Shown here piece after piece: positions 24,260-35,095 of a stretch of 37,958 nucleotides of DNA. Every line of letters starts with the position of its first letter. Position 1 is the stretch's first letter. The notes beneath the pieces are model-generated. The model ran no database searches, had not been told where the DNA came from, and saw only the letters and a list, made by a program, of their open reading frames with translations. The translations under genes were made by a program, and so were the position numbers. Origin of the DNA: Desulfobacteraceae bacterium UBA2245 (GTDB taxonomy: Bacteria; Desulfobacterota; Desulfobacteria; Desulfobacterales; UBA2245); NCBI GenBank assembly GCA_002347265.1, contig DDYB01000021.1:60108-98065 (forward strand), written 5' to 3'.

Positions 24260-25139
24260 GGTCGCAGCCGCCCTCCTGAATCAACTGTTCATAAAGGCGA
24301 TATGGCACAAAAAAATCTCCTCTGCCGCAACCCAGCTCAATATCGGGTTTCAGAGAACCGTGATAATCGGTGCCGCCGGTCATCAACAGCCCGTATCGGG
24401 TGGCAAGGCGGGCATAATAATCGGTTTGCTGCAAAGAGTGCTCCGGGTAATACACCTCGATGCCGCGCAATCCCATGGATTTCAGAATATGAATCAGACT
24501 GTCGATCGGCCGATCGTCAACGGGTTTGATAAGCACCGGGTGCGCCAGAACCGGAATTCCGCCGGCCTTTGAAATCATATTTATGGCTGCCGCACATTCC
24601 AGGCGGTACTTTTCGACATAGGCGGGCCTGCCTTTGCCGATATATCGATCAAAGGCATCGTTGATCGAGGATGCAAACCCTTTGGCCACCATGGTTTTGG
24701 CGATATGGGGTCTTCCTGTCTGTGCGCCTCCTGAGATGGTTTCAACTTCTTCCAGGCTCAGATCGATTCCCATTCGATTCAATCGCTCGACAATACGCGG
24801 GTTTCGGGTTTTTCTGGCCTGCCGGAGCTTTTCAAGGGTCTCGTTGAATTCGGTGTCGTTGACGCGGATGCCGTAGCCCAGCATATGGAAGCTTCCGGAG
24901 CATGGAAACCCTTCAGGCGGCGAGGCGCTGATTTCGATTCCCGTCAGAAATTTTATGCCGGGCGGAATTCCATTTTGCAAGACTTCTCTGACGCCTTCAA
25001 TCGAATCATGATCCGTGATGGCGATGGCGCCGATACCGAGTTTCTGAGCTGAATTTAAAATTTCTTTTGAAGATGCGCTGCCGTCCGAGGCTTTGGAATG
25101 GACATGAAGGTCAATTCCGACATTACACTTAGTGTCCAA
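24252..25139 (-). CDS. PHP-domain phosphoesterase (RnmA/YciV-like)
   Basis: 295-residue metal-dependent phosphoesterase. The PHP motifs are DLHVHSKASDGS (I), TDHDSIEGV (II), TGIEIS (III with E), the ALAHPVL-like VLAHPVLI near residue 190, and GGTDYHG (IV) near residue 261. Family members with this layout hydrolyse 3',5'-bisphosphates or act as 5'-3' exonucleases on short RNA (RnmA in E. coli). The reading frame starts with TTG at 25139 because no ATG precedes the first metal motif. This start overlaps dksA by 11 bp. The operon with rnc supports an RNA-turnover role, by inference. Confidence 0.88.
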   Translation of the reverse strand: MDTKCNVGIDLHVHSKASDGSASSKEILNSAQKLGIGAIAITDHDSIEGVREVLQNGIPPGIKFLTGIEISASPPEGFPCSGSFHMLGYGIRVNDTEFNETLEKLRQARKTRNPRIVERLNRMGIDLSLEEVETISGGAQTGRPHIAKTMVAKGFASSINDAFDRYIGKGRPAYVEKYRLECAAAINMISKAGGIPVLAHPVLIKPVDDRPIDSLIHILKSMGLRGIEVYYPEHSLQQTDYYARLATRYGLLMTGGTDYHGSLKPDIELGCGRGDFFVPYRLYEQLIQEGGCDHD

Positions 25140-25491
25140 TGGTTTTTTCCATTGCCTCCGCTTTGGTTTTGCACTCGATGCACTGGGTGGTTACCGGTCT
25201 TGCCTTCAGGCGTTCGATGGCAATTTCTTCTCCGCAGGTTTCACAGATTCCATAAGTTCCGTTGTCGATGCGCTCGACAGCCTCACGAATTTTTTTAATC
25301 AGCTTGTTTTCACGGTCCCGAATGCGAAGCATGAAATTGCGGTCCGCCTCCAGTGAAGCCCGGTCGGTGGGATCTGGAAGGTTCTCTTTCTGGGTTGTCA
25401 TTCCGGAAACGGTATCATCGGCTTGGTTTAGAAGCTCTTCCAGACGTTCCACAAGCAGCTTCCGAAAGTCTTGAAGGTCCTTTTCTTCCAT
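25129..25491 (-). CDS. dksA: DksA/TraR-family RNA polymerase-binding transcription factor
   Basis: 120-residue secondary-channel regulator that works with ppGpp in the family. A long coiled coil occupies about residues 1-80. The tip has DPTDRAS, matching the DxxDxA(S) motif needed for activity in E. coli DksA. The C-terminal zinc finger is a complete C-x2-C-x17-C-x2-C (CETC...CIEC), so it is the zinc-containing type. The ATG at 25491 has AAGGG upstream. It is the first gene of the dksA-PHP-rnc-radical SAM run. At 120 residues it is shorter than the 151-residue E. coli protein but long for TraR. Confidence 0.93.
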   Translation of the reverse strand: MEEKDLQDFRKLLVERLEELLNQADDTVSGMTTQKENLPDPTDRASLEADRNFMLRIRDRENKLIKKIREAVERIDNGTYGICETCGEEIAIERLKARPVTTQCIECKTKAEAMEKTIGH

Positions 25492-25831
25492 GATGTAACC
25501 CTTGTATTATGGATTCATTAATTAAAGTTGAAGTAAATAGCACAAGTTTATCTTAATGTAAAGGGATACGTTTTCCGTTTTTCGCTGCAACAGCCGGGGT
25601 GGCTGACTTCAGATTCCGCTCGTATGCTTTTTATTTTTATTGCAGGCATGGCAATAATATCGCAAACAGATCATATCTGTTTTTGCACATGGGATTGATC
25701 GCAAAAATTCACCCATTGCCGGTTTTTATAAAATCGCCCTGGGCATGAACAGGCTGTTGAATTCCGGACTGAAAAATAAACCGGACGCCGCCTTACAGCT
25801 TTTGGACGGCATCCGGTTTTGCTGTCGGAAT
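25492..25831. other. Intergenic region between dksA and fabD
   Basis: About 340 bp with the dksA upstream region on one side and the fabD terminator (25778-25819) on the other. The middle is AT-rich and has no convincing coding sequence or recognised RNA. A promoter for dksA must be present, but no close match to consensus was found. Confidence 0.5.
25778..25819 (-). terminator. Intrinsic terminator downstream of fabD
   Basis: Arms AAACCGGACGCCG (25778-25790) and CGGCATCCGGTTT (25807-25819) pair with one mismatch. On the minus strand they are followed by TTTATTTTTC. It lies 12 bp after the fabD stop, so fabD transcription should end before dksA. Confidence 0.8.
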
Positions 25832-26770
25832 TCAGGCGATTTCATTCAGAAGGAGTTCATAGCCTCTCAGGTCGCTGACCGAATATATTTTTCCAGGGTA
25901 GCCTTTCGGCAATATCTTTTTCACCAGATTGGACAAAACCTTGCCCGGGCCGATTTCTACAAAGACCTCGGTCTTCAGATCCATGAGTCTGCAAACCGAA
26001 TCGTACCATCTGACCGGACTGCAGAGCTGTTTCACCATGTGATCGCGGATCGTATCGGCGCCTGTGGCGACATCGCCGGTCACATTCTGAACAACAGGCG
26101 TCTTGGCATCTTTAAAGGCCATGGCTGAAAGAAATTCCGCGAATTCGGCTTCGGCGCCTTTCATCAGATCGCTGTGCCATGCGCCGCTGACGTTCAGCGC
26201 AACCGCCTTTGCTTTCTGCTCTGAGGCAAGGCCGGCAACCTTTCTCACCGGTTCGGGAGATCCTGTGATCACGATCTGGTTTTCGGCATTGTGATTGGCA
26301 ATGGAAACAACCCCCTCGCTGCGAACAGCGTTGATGAGATCTTCCACCGCCTTTAATGAGATCCCGATCAGCGCGACCATGGCGCCTTGTTGTTTGAGGG
26401 CCTCGCGATGCATCAGCTCGCCGCGGCGCATGACCGCCCTGACGGTGTTTCCCCTGTCCAGAACTTCCGAAGCATGCAGTGCGGCGTATTCTCCAAGGCT
26501 GTGACCGGCGGTCAGATCGGGCTGGATGCCTTCCTTTCCCAGGGCAGCCAGAACGGCCAGATTAACGGCCGTAACCGCGGGTTGCAGGTTGACGGTCTGG
26601 GTCAGTTCTTCCATGGGTCCTTTGAAACAGAGCCTGGAGATGTTCAGACGGGTCACTTCGTCGGTCATATCAAAAATGTCTTTTACAAACGAAAATTCTT
26701 CATAAAAATCCTGCCCCATGCCAACGAACTGCGATCCCTGGCCGGGAAATAAAAAAGCCGTTTTCTTCAA
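25832..26770 (-). CDS. fabD: Malonyl-CoA:ACP transacylase
   Basis: 312-residue enzyme that loads malonyl groups onto acyl carrier protein for fatty-acid synthesis. It has FLFPGQGSQFVGMG at the N-terminus, the active-site serine in GHSLGEYAALHAS near residue 91, the catalytic histidine in SGAWHSDLM near 200, and FVEIGPGKVLSNLVKK near 280. The start is TTG at 26770, fixed by a strong AAAGGAGG site six bases upstream and by the LFPGQGSQ motif. It has its own terminator and no fabH, fabG or acpP beside it, which differs from the usual fab cluster. Confidence 0.95.
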   Translation of the reverse strand: MKKTAFLFPGQGSQFVGMGQDFYEEFSFVKDIFDMTDEVTRLNISRLCFKGPMEELTQTVNLQPAVTAVNLAVLAALGKEGIQPDLTAGHSLGEYAALHASEVLDRGNTVRAVMRRGELMHREALKQQGAMVALIGISLKAVEDLINAVRSEGVVSIANHNAENQIVITGSPEPVRKVAGLASEQKAKAVALNVSGAWHSDLMKGAEAEFAEFLSAMAFKDAKTPVVQNVTGDVATGADTIRDHMVKQLCSPVRWYDSVCRLMDLKTEVFVEIGPGKVLSNLVKKILPKGYPGKIYSVSDLRGYELLLNEIA

Positions 26771-26856
26771 CTAAAACCTCCTTTAAAAAATTAAAAAATA
26801 CGATTTCAATGCCGGCTTCTCTGAAAAGGCGGTCTGCGATTTTTTAAAACCTTGCG

Positions 26857-28125
26857 TTATTCGTCGATGTTAAAAAGTTTTCGGGCGATATCCAGATAGG
26901 TGCGCTTATTTCCGCGGACGCCGCTTCGCTTTAGGAACAGGGTCGGATCATGCATGATTTTATTGACCAGGGCGCGGGTCATGCGCTGAATCGCCCGTTG
27001 ATCCTCTTCGGAAAGATGCGGAAGCGACTGAAGGGTCTTGCGGGTTTCCGCAGCGGCAATAACGTCCATTTTATTTCTCAGCTGCAAAAGGGTCGGCACG
27101 ACATCGAGGCTTTTAAACCAGTCCCGAAAACGGATTACCGCCTCGTCGACAATGGTTTCTCCTTTGACGGCTTCTTTTTGGCGGTCTTCGATATTGTCCT
27201 CCACAACCCCTTTAAGATCGTCTATATCGTAAACATAACAGTTGGGCAGCCGATTGATTCCAGGGTCGATATCACGGGGAACGGCGATGTCGATAAAAAA
27301 AAGGGGGCGCTGCCGCCGGCTTCGAATGGCCTTTTTGATCTGATCCCGGGTGATGACGTAGTTGGGCGAACCGGTTGAGCTGATGATGATGTCAACCTGT
27401 TGCAGGCAGTCTTCGATCTCTTCAAATCGAATGGCTTTGCCGTTGAAGTGCGAGGCCATTTCCAGCGCGCGCTCAAAGGTGCGGTTGACGACATGGATGC
27501 AGCCGGCCTGATGCCGCATCAGATGCTCGACGGCCAGTTCCGCCATTTCACCGGCGCCGATCAGCATCGCTTGTTTCTCCTTCAGATCGCCGAAAATTTT
27601 CCGGGCAAGCTCAATGGCCGCATAGCTGATGGACACCGCATGATCCCCGATGGCTGTTTCGGTCCGGACCCGTTTGGCGACAAAGAATGTTTTGTGAAGC
27701 AGCCGGTTCAGAATCACCCCCGAAGTTTTCTGCGCGGCGGCCGTTTGAAAAGCGGTTTTGATCTGACCCAGAATCTGGGGTTCGCCCACCATCATTGAAT
27801 CCAGGCTTGCCCCTACCCGGAAAATGTGACGGACGGCTTCGTCGCCCCGGTAAACATAAAGACAATCGTTGAAATCAGAGATCGGTATTCGCCTGGTCTC
27901 GGACAGAAATTTCTTGGCATCCTCGACGGCAAGGTCAAAATCTTCCGTGGTCATGATCAGTTCCACCCGGTTGCAGGTGGAAAACAATATCGCCTCGCTG
28001 ACGGACCGGTATTGCGTTAGCGCCCGCAGTCCGGCGGATATGTCATCCCTGGAGAAAGCCAGGCATTCACGGACCTCGACGGGCGCTGTTTTATGGTTGA
28101 GTCCCAGCAATACGATTTCAAGCAT
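26857..28125 (-). CDS. hemA: Glutamyl-tRNA reductase
   Basis: 422-residue NADPH-dependent enzyme that makes glutamate-1-semialdehyde from glutamyl-tRNA, the entry to tetrapyrrole synthesis by the C5 route. It shows GLNHKTAPVEVRE at the start, the active-site cysteine in FSTCNRVELI near residue 50, GASLDSMMVGEPQILGQIKTA near 110, and the NADPH fold GAGEMAELAVEHL near 190. A C-terminal dimerisation helix domain follows. Length is normal. ATG at 28125 has a weak ribosome-binding site. It lies 89 bp after ccsA; the transcript probably continues from upstream. HemL is not in the window. Confidence 0.96.
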   Translation of the reverse strand: MLEIVLLGLNHKTAPVEVRECLAFSRDDISAGLRALTQYRSVSEAILFSTCNRVELIMTTEDFDLAVEDAKKFLSETRRIPISDFNDCLYVYRGDEAVRHIFRVGASLDSMMVGEPQILGQIKTAFQTAAAQKTSGVILNRLLHKTFFVAKRVRTETAIGDHAVSISYAAIELARKIFGDLKEKQAMLIGAGEMAELAVEHLMRHQAGCIHVVNRTFERALEMASHFNGKAIRFEEIEDCLQQVDIIISSTGSPNYVITRDQIKKAIRSRRQRPLFFIDIAVPRDIDPGINRLPNCYVYDIDDLKGVVEDNIEDRQKEAVKGETIVDEAVIRFRDWFKSLDVVPTLLQLRNKMDVIAAAETRKTLQSLPHLSEEDQRAIQRMTRALVNKIMHDPTLFLKRSGVRGNKRTYLDIARKLFNIDE

Positions 28126-28214
28126 GGCGTTGCGTGTCGTTTAATCTTGTTTCGGCGACGGCAACAGCATTGTTTTCGCTTGCAGCATATTGCCATGCGC
28201 CCGGTTTAAAATGT

Positions 28215-29036
28215 CTACCAGCGGGTAAAGTCTCCATGGTGGCCCTGTAAAAGAAAGTTGACGCCTAAAAAGGTAAAGAGCAGAAAAGCAAATCCGATGA
28301 TCGCCATCACCGCGGCTTTTCTGCCCCGCCACCCGATGGCCAGTCTGCCGTGAAGCATGGCCGCATAGAGCAGCCAGGTGATTCCGGACCAGACCTCTTT
28401 GGGGTCCCAACTCCAGAGTCTTCCCCAGACCAGTTGGGCGTAAACAAAACCCGTGATAAAGCCCAGGGTGAGCATGGAAAACCCGACAACCAGGCAGGCG
28501 TACCCGCTTGCATCCAGCAACTCAAGATTTGGAAGGCGTTTAAAAAAGAAACCGCGGCGCTTGGTCTTGATTGCGTTTTCCTGAAGAATGTAAAAAATCC
28601 CCAGACCGCAGGCCAGCGCAAAGGCCGCTTCCCCGATGAAAATCGAAATCACATGGAGGACCAGCCAGAAACTGTTGAAGATCTGCTGCATCTGGACGGG
28701 TTCACGGGGGGCGATCATGGCGGCGATCATGGCCGCCGAAGCCAGCGGGGCGGCAAAAATACCCAGTATTTTTAAATTATATCTCAGCCTGAACAACAGG
28801 AATACGCCAACCACCGCCCAGGCGGCAAGAATCAGGTTCTGGTGCAGATTGTGCGCCGGCAGGCTTCCGATCCGGACAGCCGTCGCGATGATGGCAACCG
28901 TATGAAAAATGAATCCGCCGGCCAGCAGGTAAAACCCCCACTTGTGCAGCGCTTCCTTCTGGAAGAAAAGAAAGGCAACATAAATTCCGGAGCTGATCAG
29001 GTAGCATAAAACCGTAATGATCAAAAGAAGTTCCAT
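28215..29036 (-). CDS. ccsA: CcsA/ResC-type cytochrome c assembly membrane protein
   Basis: 273-residue inner-membrane protein with about eight hydrophobic helices (first at residues 2-24). The tryptophan-rich haem-handling motif is at about 205-230: WGRLWSWDPKEVWSG, then ITWLLYAAMLHGRL. Conserved histidines are seen in HNLHQN near residue 60, in VLHVISIFIGEAAFALACG near 125, and in the motif loop. In System II cytochrome c maturation this protein delivers haem with CcsB/ResB. A related gene, hemX, often sits beside hemA, and the two cannot be fully separated by sequence alone. GAGGAAAG precedes the ATG. The neighbourhood (sirohaem synthase and hemA) fits a haem-use operon. Confidence 0.88.
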   Translation of the reverse strand: MELLLIITVLCYLISSGIYVAFLFFQKEALHKWGFYLLAGGFIFHTVAIIATAVRIGSLPAHNLHQNLILAAWAVVGVFLLFRLRYNLKILGIFAAPLASAAMIAAMIAPREPVQMQQIFNSFWLVLHVISIFIGEAAFALACGLGIFYILQENAIKTKRRGFFFKRLPNLELLDASGYACLVVGFSMLTLGFITGFVYAQLVWGRLWSWDPKEVWSGITWLLYAAMLHGRLAIGWRGRKAAVMAIIGFAFLLFTFLGVNFLLQGHHGDFTRW

Positions 29037-29055
29037 GGATCTTTCCTCGTAGAAA

Positions 29056-29733
29056 TCAGTCCGTTGGTTGCGAAATGTTTCCGATCAGGGATTCCAGGGT
29101 AAATCCGGTGCCGAGGATTTCTTTTAAAATACGGTTGACTTCGTCGGTGCGGCGGTCACGGATCATTTCCAGAAGGTCTGTATCAATCAGGGCTTCAAAC
29201 AAGGGTTTATGCGCTTCCGGGGCGTGATCTTCGGCCAGAAGCTTTGTGCGGATGGCGCCCAGCAGCATCAGAAACACAGCATATTCGTCCCCGAACTGCC
29301 GCTCAAGTTCCTTGCGCAGCTTTTTGGCAAAGGCCGGACTTCTGCCGGAGGTCGAAACGGCGATGACCAGATCCCCTCTTTGAATGATCGAAGGCAGAAT
29401 AAAATTGCACGCCCGGGGCTGATCCGCAATGTTGCACAGCAGGTTGCGGGCTTCGGCATCGGCGTGTATCCGGTGGTTGATCGCCTCGTCGTCGGTGGAA
29501 CCGATCACCATAAAAGCGCCGTCAAGGTCTGAACTTTGGTAGGGCCGCCGGATCAGCGCAATGCGGCCCTGGTCGGCCAGGTCATTCAACTCCGCCGCCG
29601 CTTCCGGCGAAATCACCGTCACCCTGGCGCCGCATGCCAGCAGGGTGCTCACTTTGCGGGCGCCTACGGCCCCCCCGCCGACCACCACGCATTTTCGATC
29701 ATTGATATCCAGATAGACCGGGTAGTATTGCAT
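29056..29733 (-). CDS. Precorrin-2 dehydrogenase / sirohydrochlorin ferrochelatase (Met8/CysG-N type)
   Basis: 225-residue protein like the N-terminal half of CysG and yeast Met8, which oxidises precorrin-2 and inserts iron to make sirohaem. It has MQYYPVYLDINDRK followed by the NAD-binding loop VVGGGAVGARKVSTLL, then SPEAAAELNDLA. DGAFMVIGSTDDEAINHRI and the AVSTSGRSPAFAKKLRKELE segment near residue 128 are family hallmarks. The CobA methyltransferase domain is absent. Sirohaem is the cofactor of dissimilatory and assimilatory sulfite reductase, which fits a sulfate-reducing host. It starts 6 bp after the unknown membrane protein and is followed by ccsA after 19 bp. Confidence 0.93.
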   Translation of the reverse strand: MQYYPVYLDINDRKCVVVGGGAVGARKVSTLLACGARVTVISPEAAAELNDLADQGRIALIRRPYQSSDLDGAFMVIGSTDDEAINHRIHADAEARNLLCNIADQPRACNFILPSIIQRGDLVIAVSTSGRSPAFAKKLRKELERQFGDEYAVFLMLLGAIRTKLLAEDHAPEAHKPLFEALIDTDLLEMIRDRRTDEVNRILKEILGTGFTLESLIGNISQPTD

Positions 29734-29739
29734 CCGCCC

Positions 29740-30201
29740 TCAGAAAAGTTTAACGCGTTCCCCCATGGATTTTCCGTTGATCCGGTCAATGGCGGCACCA
29801 ATGGATTCGAGCGTTTTCAGCTTGTCGGCACCGCGCACTCTCAGGCTTTCGATATCATCGTCCAGTACGAAATAGTGCAGTTGTTTCAGACGCCGGATGC
29901 CGCCGCGGTAATCCTGAATTTTCCAGCAGGTGTCCGCGGGCAGGTGTTTGGGTTTAAAAACCGATAAAAATCCGTAATGCGGCTCTATGCCCTGAGGGCT
30001 GATCGTTACCGCGCTGAATCCCCAGAAGGGACCGTTGAAAAACCAGACAAAAAAACCCATCCACAGAATCACGGCAATCGCGTGCATGGTTTGCTTTTTC
30101 AGAAAGCATCGCACCAGCAATGCAATCATAATCAGCGCCACAATGGCCATGATGGTGTTTTGAACAGTCAGCGATCGTATATAAAAGGTCTCTGCTCCCA
30201 T
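29740..30201 (-). CDS. Hypothetical two-helix membrane protein
   Basis: About 153 residues, not recognised. Two hydrophobic helices at about residues 14-35 (TIMAIVALIMIALLV) and 42-62 (AIAVILWMGFFVWFF) are followed by an 85-residue soluble domain with alternating strands (SAVTISPQGIEPHYGFLSVF, LHYFVLDDDIESLRVRG) and a final helix. This layout resembles small PH-like membrane-associated proteins. The start is set at ATG 30201, six bases after AAAGGG; ATG at 30207 is an alternative. It is the first gene of the sirohaem-ccsA-hemA run, only 6 bp from the sirohaem gene, suggesting a link to tetrapyrrole or cytochrome assembly, by inference. Confidence 0.7.
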   Translation of the reverse strand: MGAETFYIRSLTVQNTIMAIVALIMIALLVRCFLKKQTMHAIAVILWMGFFVWFFNGPFWGFSAVTISPQGIEPHYGFLSVFKPKHLPADTCWKIQDYRGGIRRLKQLHYFVLDDDIESLRVRGADKLKTLESIGAAIDRINGKSMGERVKLF

Positions 30202-30674
30202 AATCATCCCTTTAAATTCAAATTGCCGCGCGCCTGATTTGACGGCGGCCATCCGGACAGCAACTGCAACTATCACCCGGTGATTCTTCTGTCAAACCAA
30301 ATCCGGCGCCCGAAAAGGCCGAATGCGGATTATTGCGCAGCATATCAAACGCTTAAAGTTCGTTCCAGTCACAAAGCTTTTCACAATCTTCCAAAAAATC
30401 AAGTGAAAAATAAAATTGCATGCAAACGGGATAAAAAAATCAAAGCTATTGATGGCGGAGAGCCGAAACTGTCCGGAATTGAGGCCTGCGTCGCCTCGCC
30501 GGATGATGGAAGCGTTCTGCTTCGCGTTTTCCTAAAAAAAGATTGACCCGTTATGGGGTTTATGATATTTCCTGCACCTTATTACTTACCAAGATTTAAA
30601 CGGCAGAATTCTGGGCAGGGCCTTGCGGCCATGGCCCGCAGACAATGAAGAAAACTTTGGAGGAGGAACGTTTC
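30202..30674. other. Divergent intergenic region ahead of the transporter gene
   Basis: About 470 bp between divergent genes. A small open frame at 30280-30546 on the plus strand has no ribosome-binding site or family resemblance and is not accepted as a gene. A promoter candidate for the transporter is at 30543-30571. No RNA gene or riboswitch was recognised. Confidence 0.45.
30543..30571 (+). promoter_or_regulatory. Candidate promoter for the NhaD/ArsB-type transporter gene
   Basis: TTGACC (30543-30548, five of six) and TATTTC (30566-30571, three of six) are separated by 17 bases, about 100 bases before the coding start. The -10 is weak. Confidence 0.35.
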
Positions 30675-32423
30675 ATGCGCAGACAGAAATCTTTATGGCT
30701 TATCGTGCTGACGATTCTCATGGCCTTTGCCGCACCAATGGCTTTTGCGGGCCACGGAGGAGGGCCGGCGCACGGTGACAGCGGATTGAAGGAAGGAGAT
30801 ACGATCAATATCTCCGGTTTGATCTATGACTCGCACAAGGAACCGATCAGCGAATGTACGGTCAAGTTCTTTGAAAACGGCCAGGAGGTCTACGAGACCG
30901 AAACCGCCCACAACGGCAAATACGTGGCCCGGTTTGTGGTGGAAAAAGGATCGGTTCCCAACGCGATTTTTACCGTGGAAGCTTCCAAGAACAGCTTTAC
31001 CACCGGAAAAATCGAGTTCAAGGGGTCCGAGATCGCTCAGATGGGCGATAATTTCTACATCTCCGAGGACATCACCCTGCAGCGCTTTCTGGGACCGGCT
31101 TTCTGGATTTCCACCATCGTCTTTATTCTGGCCTACGCGCTGATCACCTTCGAGCTGCTGCATAGAACCATTGCCGCCATGCTGGGCGCTGCAGCCATGA
31201 TGGTGCTTTCCTACACGGTGGGCGTGCTCAATCCCGAGTATCACATCTTCTCCTATGAGCGGGCCATCTCCGCCATCGACATGAACGTGATCTTCCTTCT
31301 GATGGGCATGATGATCATCGTCGGCATTCTCAAGGAAACCGGCGTGTTCCAGTGGTGCGCCTATGTTTCCTACAAGGCGGCCAAGGGCCGGATCTTTCTG
31401 TTGGCCGTCATTCTGATGACCTTTACCGCGGTTGCTTCCGCGTTTCTCGACAACGTCACCACCATGCTGCTGCTGACCGGCGTGGCCATCGAGATCTCGC
31501 TTTCCTGCAGTCTCAACCCGCTGTACCTGCTCATCCCCCTGGTGCTGGCCTCCAACGTCGGCGGCACGGCCACCCTGATCGGCGATCCGCCCAACATCAT
31601 GATCGGGTCCTATGCCGGCCTGACCTTCATGCATTTCGTAGTGGCCCTGACCGCAATCTGTATTGTGACCATGATCGCCCTTTTTCTGTACTCCAAGCTT
31701 GTGTGGGGAAAGGCCTACGCCACAGCCCAGGCAACGGTGAAAAATGTGGACCAGTTCACCGCCGAGCTTAAGGAAAAATACAAGATCAAGGATGCCCAGC
31801 TTCTCACCTACGGTATGATGGTGCTGGCCGTTGTCGTGGCGCTCTTCCTCTCCCACGGCTACTGGCACATGGAGGTGAGCATCGCGGCCCTGACCGGCGC
31901 GGCAGCCCTTTTCACCATCGCCGTCCTCACCCACAAGGTGGACATGATTCACCTGATCGAGAAAGACATCGAATGGCCGACCCTGATGTTCTTCATCTTC
32001 CTGTTCATCCTCGTCGGTGCCGTTGAGGAAGCCGGGCTTCTGGCCGTCATCGCCGACTGGATTCTCGATGTGTCCGGCGGCGACTACCTGATGTCCATGA
32101 CCCTGATCCTCTGGGTGGCCGCGATCATGTCGGCCTTTGTTGACAACATCCCCTTCACCGCCACCATGCTTCCCATCGTGGCCTACCTGACCAAGGTGAT
32201 TCCGGGCGCGGAAAACACCCTGTGGTGGGCCCTGGCGCTGGGCGCCTGCTTCGGCGGAAACGGTACGATGATCGGCGCTTCCGCCAACGTCGTGACCATG
32301 GGTATCGCCGAGTCCAAGGGATACAAGATCACCTTCGGCGCTTTTCTGAAGGTGGCCTTCCCCTTCATGATTCTCAGCATCATCATCTGTCAGATCTGGC
32401 TGATGGTTTTCAAACCGGCCTAA
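30675..32423 (+). CDS. ArsB/NhaD-superfamily ion transporter with exported N-terminal domain
   Basis: 582 residues. ATG at 30675 has GGAGGAGGAACG upstream. Residues 1-25 are a cleavable-type signal peptide ending AFA. A small beta-sandwich of the carboxypeptidase-regulatory/Ig-like type follows at about 43-135 (ISGLIYDSHKEPISECTVKF, TAHNGKYVARFVV). The rest is a polytopic ion-transporter (IT) superfamily domain with two similar halves: FLDNVTTMLLLTG with SNVGGTATLIGDPPNIMIGS, and AFVDNIPFTATMLPIV with GASANVVTMGIAESKGYK. These are typical of ArsB, NhaD and P-protein relatives (Na+/H+ antiport, arsenite or anion transport). The ion is not decided by sequence. Codon use is strongly C/G-ending compared with its neighbours, which suggests high expression. 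It is single-gene and ends in a strong terminator. Confidence 0.88.
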   Translation: MRRQKSLWLIVLTILMAFAAPMAFAGHGGGPAHGDSGLKEGDTINISGLIYDSHKEPISECTVKFFENGQEVYETETAHNGKYVARFVVEKGSVPNAIFTVEASKNSFTTGKIEFKGSEIAQMGDNFYISEDITLQRFLGPAFWISTIVFILAYALITFELLHRTIAAMLGAAAMMVLSYTVGVLNPEYHIFSYERAISAIDMNVIFLLMGMMIIVGILKETGVFQWCAYVSYKAAKGRIFLLAVILMTFTAVASAFLDNVTTMLLLTGVAIEISLSCSLNPLYLLIPLVLASNVGGTATLIGDPPNIMIGSYAGLTFMHFVVALTAICIVTMIALFLYSKLVWGKAYATAQATVKNVDQFTAELKEKYKIKDAQLLTYGMMVLAVVVALFLSHGYWHMEVSIAALTGAAALFTIAVLTHKVDMIHLIEKDIEWPTLMFFIFLFILVGAVEEAGLLAVIADWILDVSGGDYLMSMTLILWVAAIMSAFVDNIPFTATMLPIVAYLTKVIPGAENTLWWALALGACFGGNGTMIGASANVVTMGIAESKGYKITFGAFLKVAFPFMILSIIICQIWLMVFKPA

Positions 32424-32460
32424 ATGCCCTAAACGGCTTGACGCCGTATTGCATATAGCC

Positions 32461-32496
32461 AAAGAGCCCCGGCAATTGCCGGGGCTCTTTTTTTTT
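32461..32496 (+). terminator. Strong, possibly bidirectional, intrinsic terminator
   Basis: A perfect 30-base palindrome (32461-32490, half-site AAAGAGCCCCGGCAA) is followed by nine T residues on the plus strand (32488-32496). It terminates the transporter transcript. The same stem faces the end of clpB on the minus strand, where the T-run is only about three, so it may serve both. Confidence 0.93.
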
Positions 32497-32506
32497 CAAA
32501 TCCGCT

Positions 32507-35095
<2,589 letters not shown>

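Noticed and set aside
30280..30546. 88-codon plus-strand ORF in the gap before the transporter
   Set aside because: No ribosome-binding site, no family resemblance, and Lys-rich composition typical of AT-rich non-coding DNA.
30693..32462. 589-codon minus-strand open frame opposite the transporter gene
   Set aside because: The plus strand encodes a clear IT-superfamily transporter. The antisense frame is His/Gly/Asp-rich low-complexity sequence, as expected from strongly biased codons.
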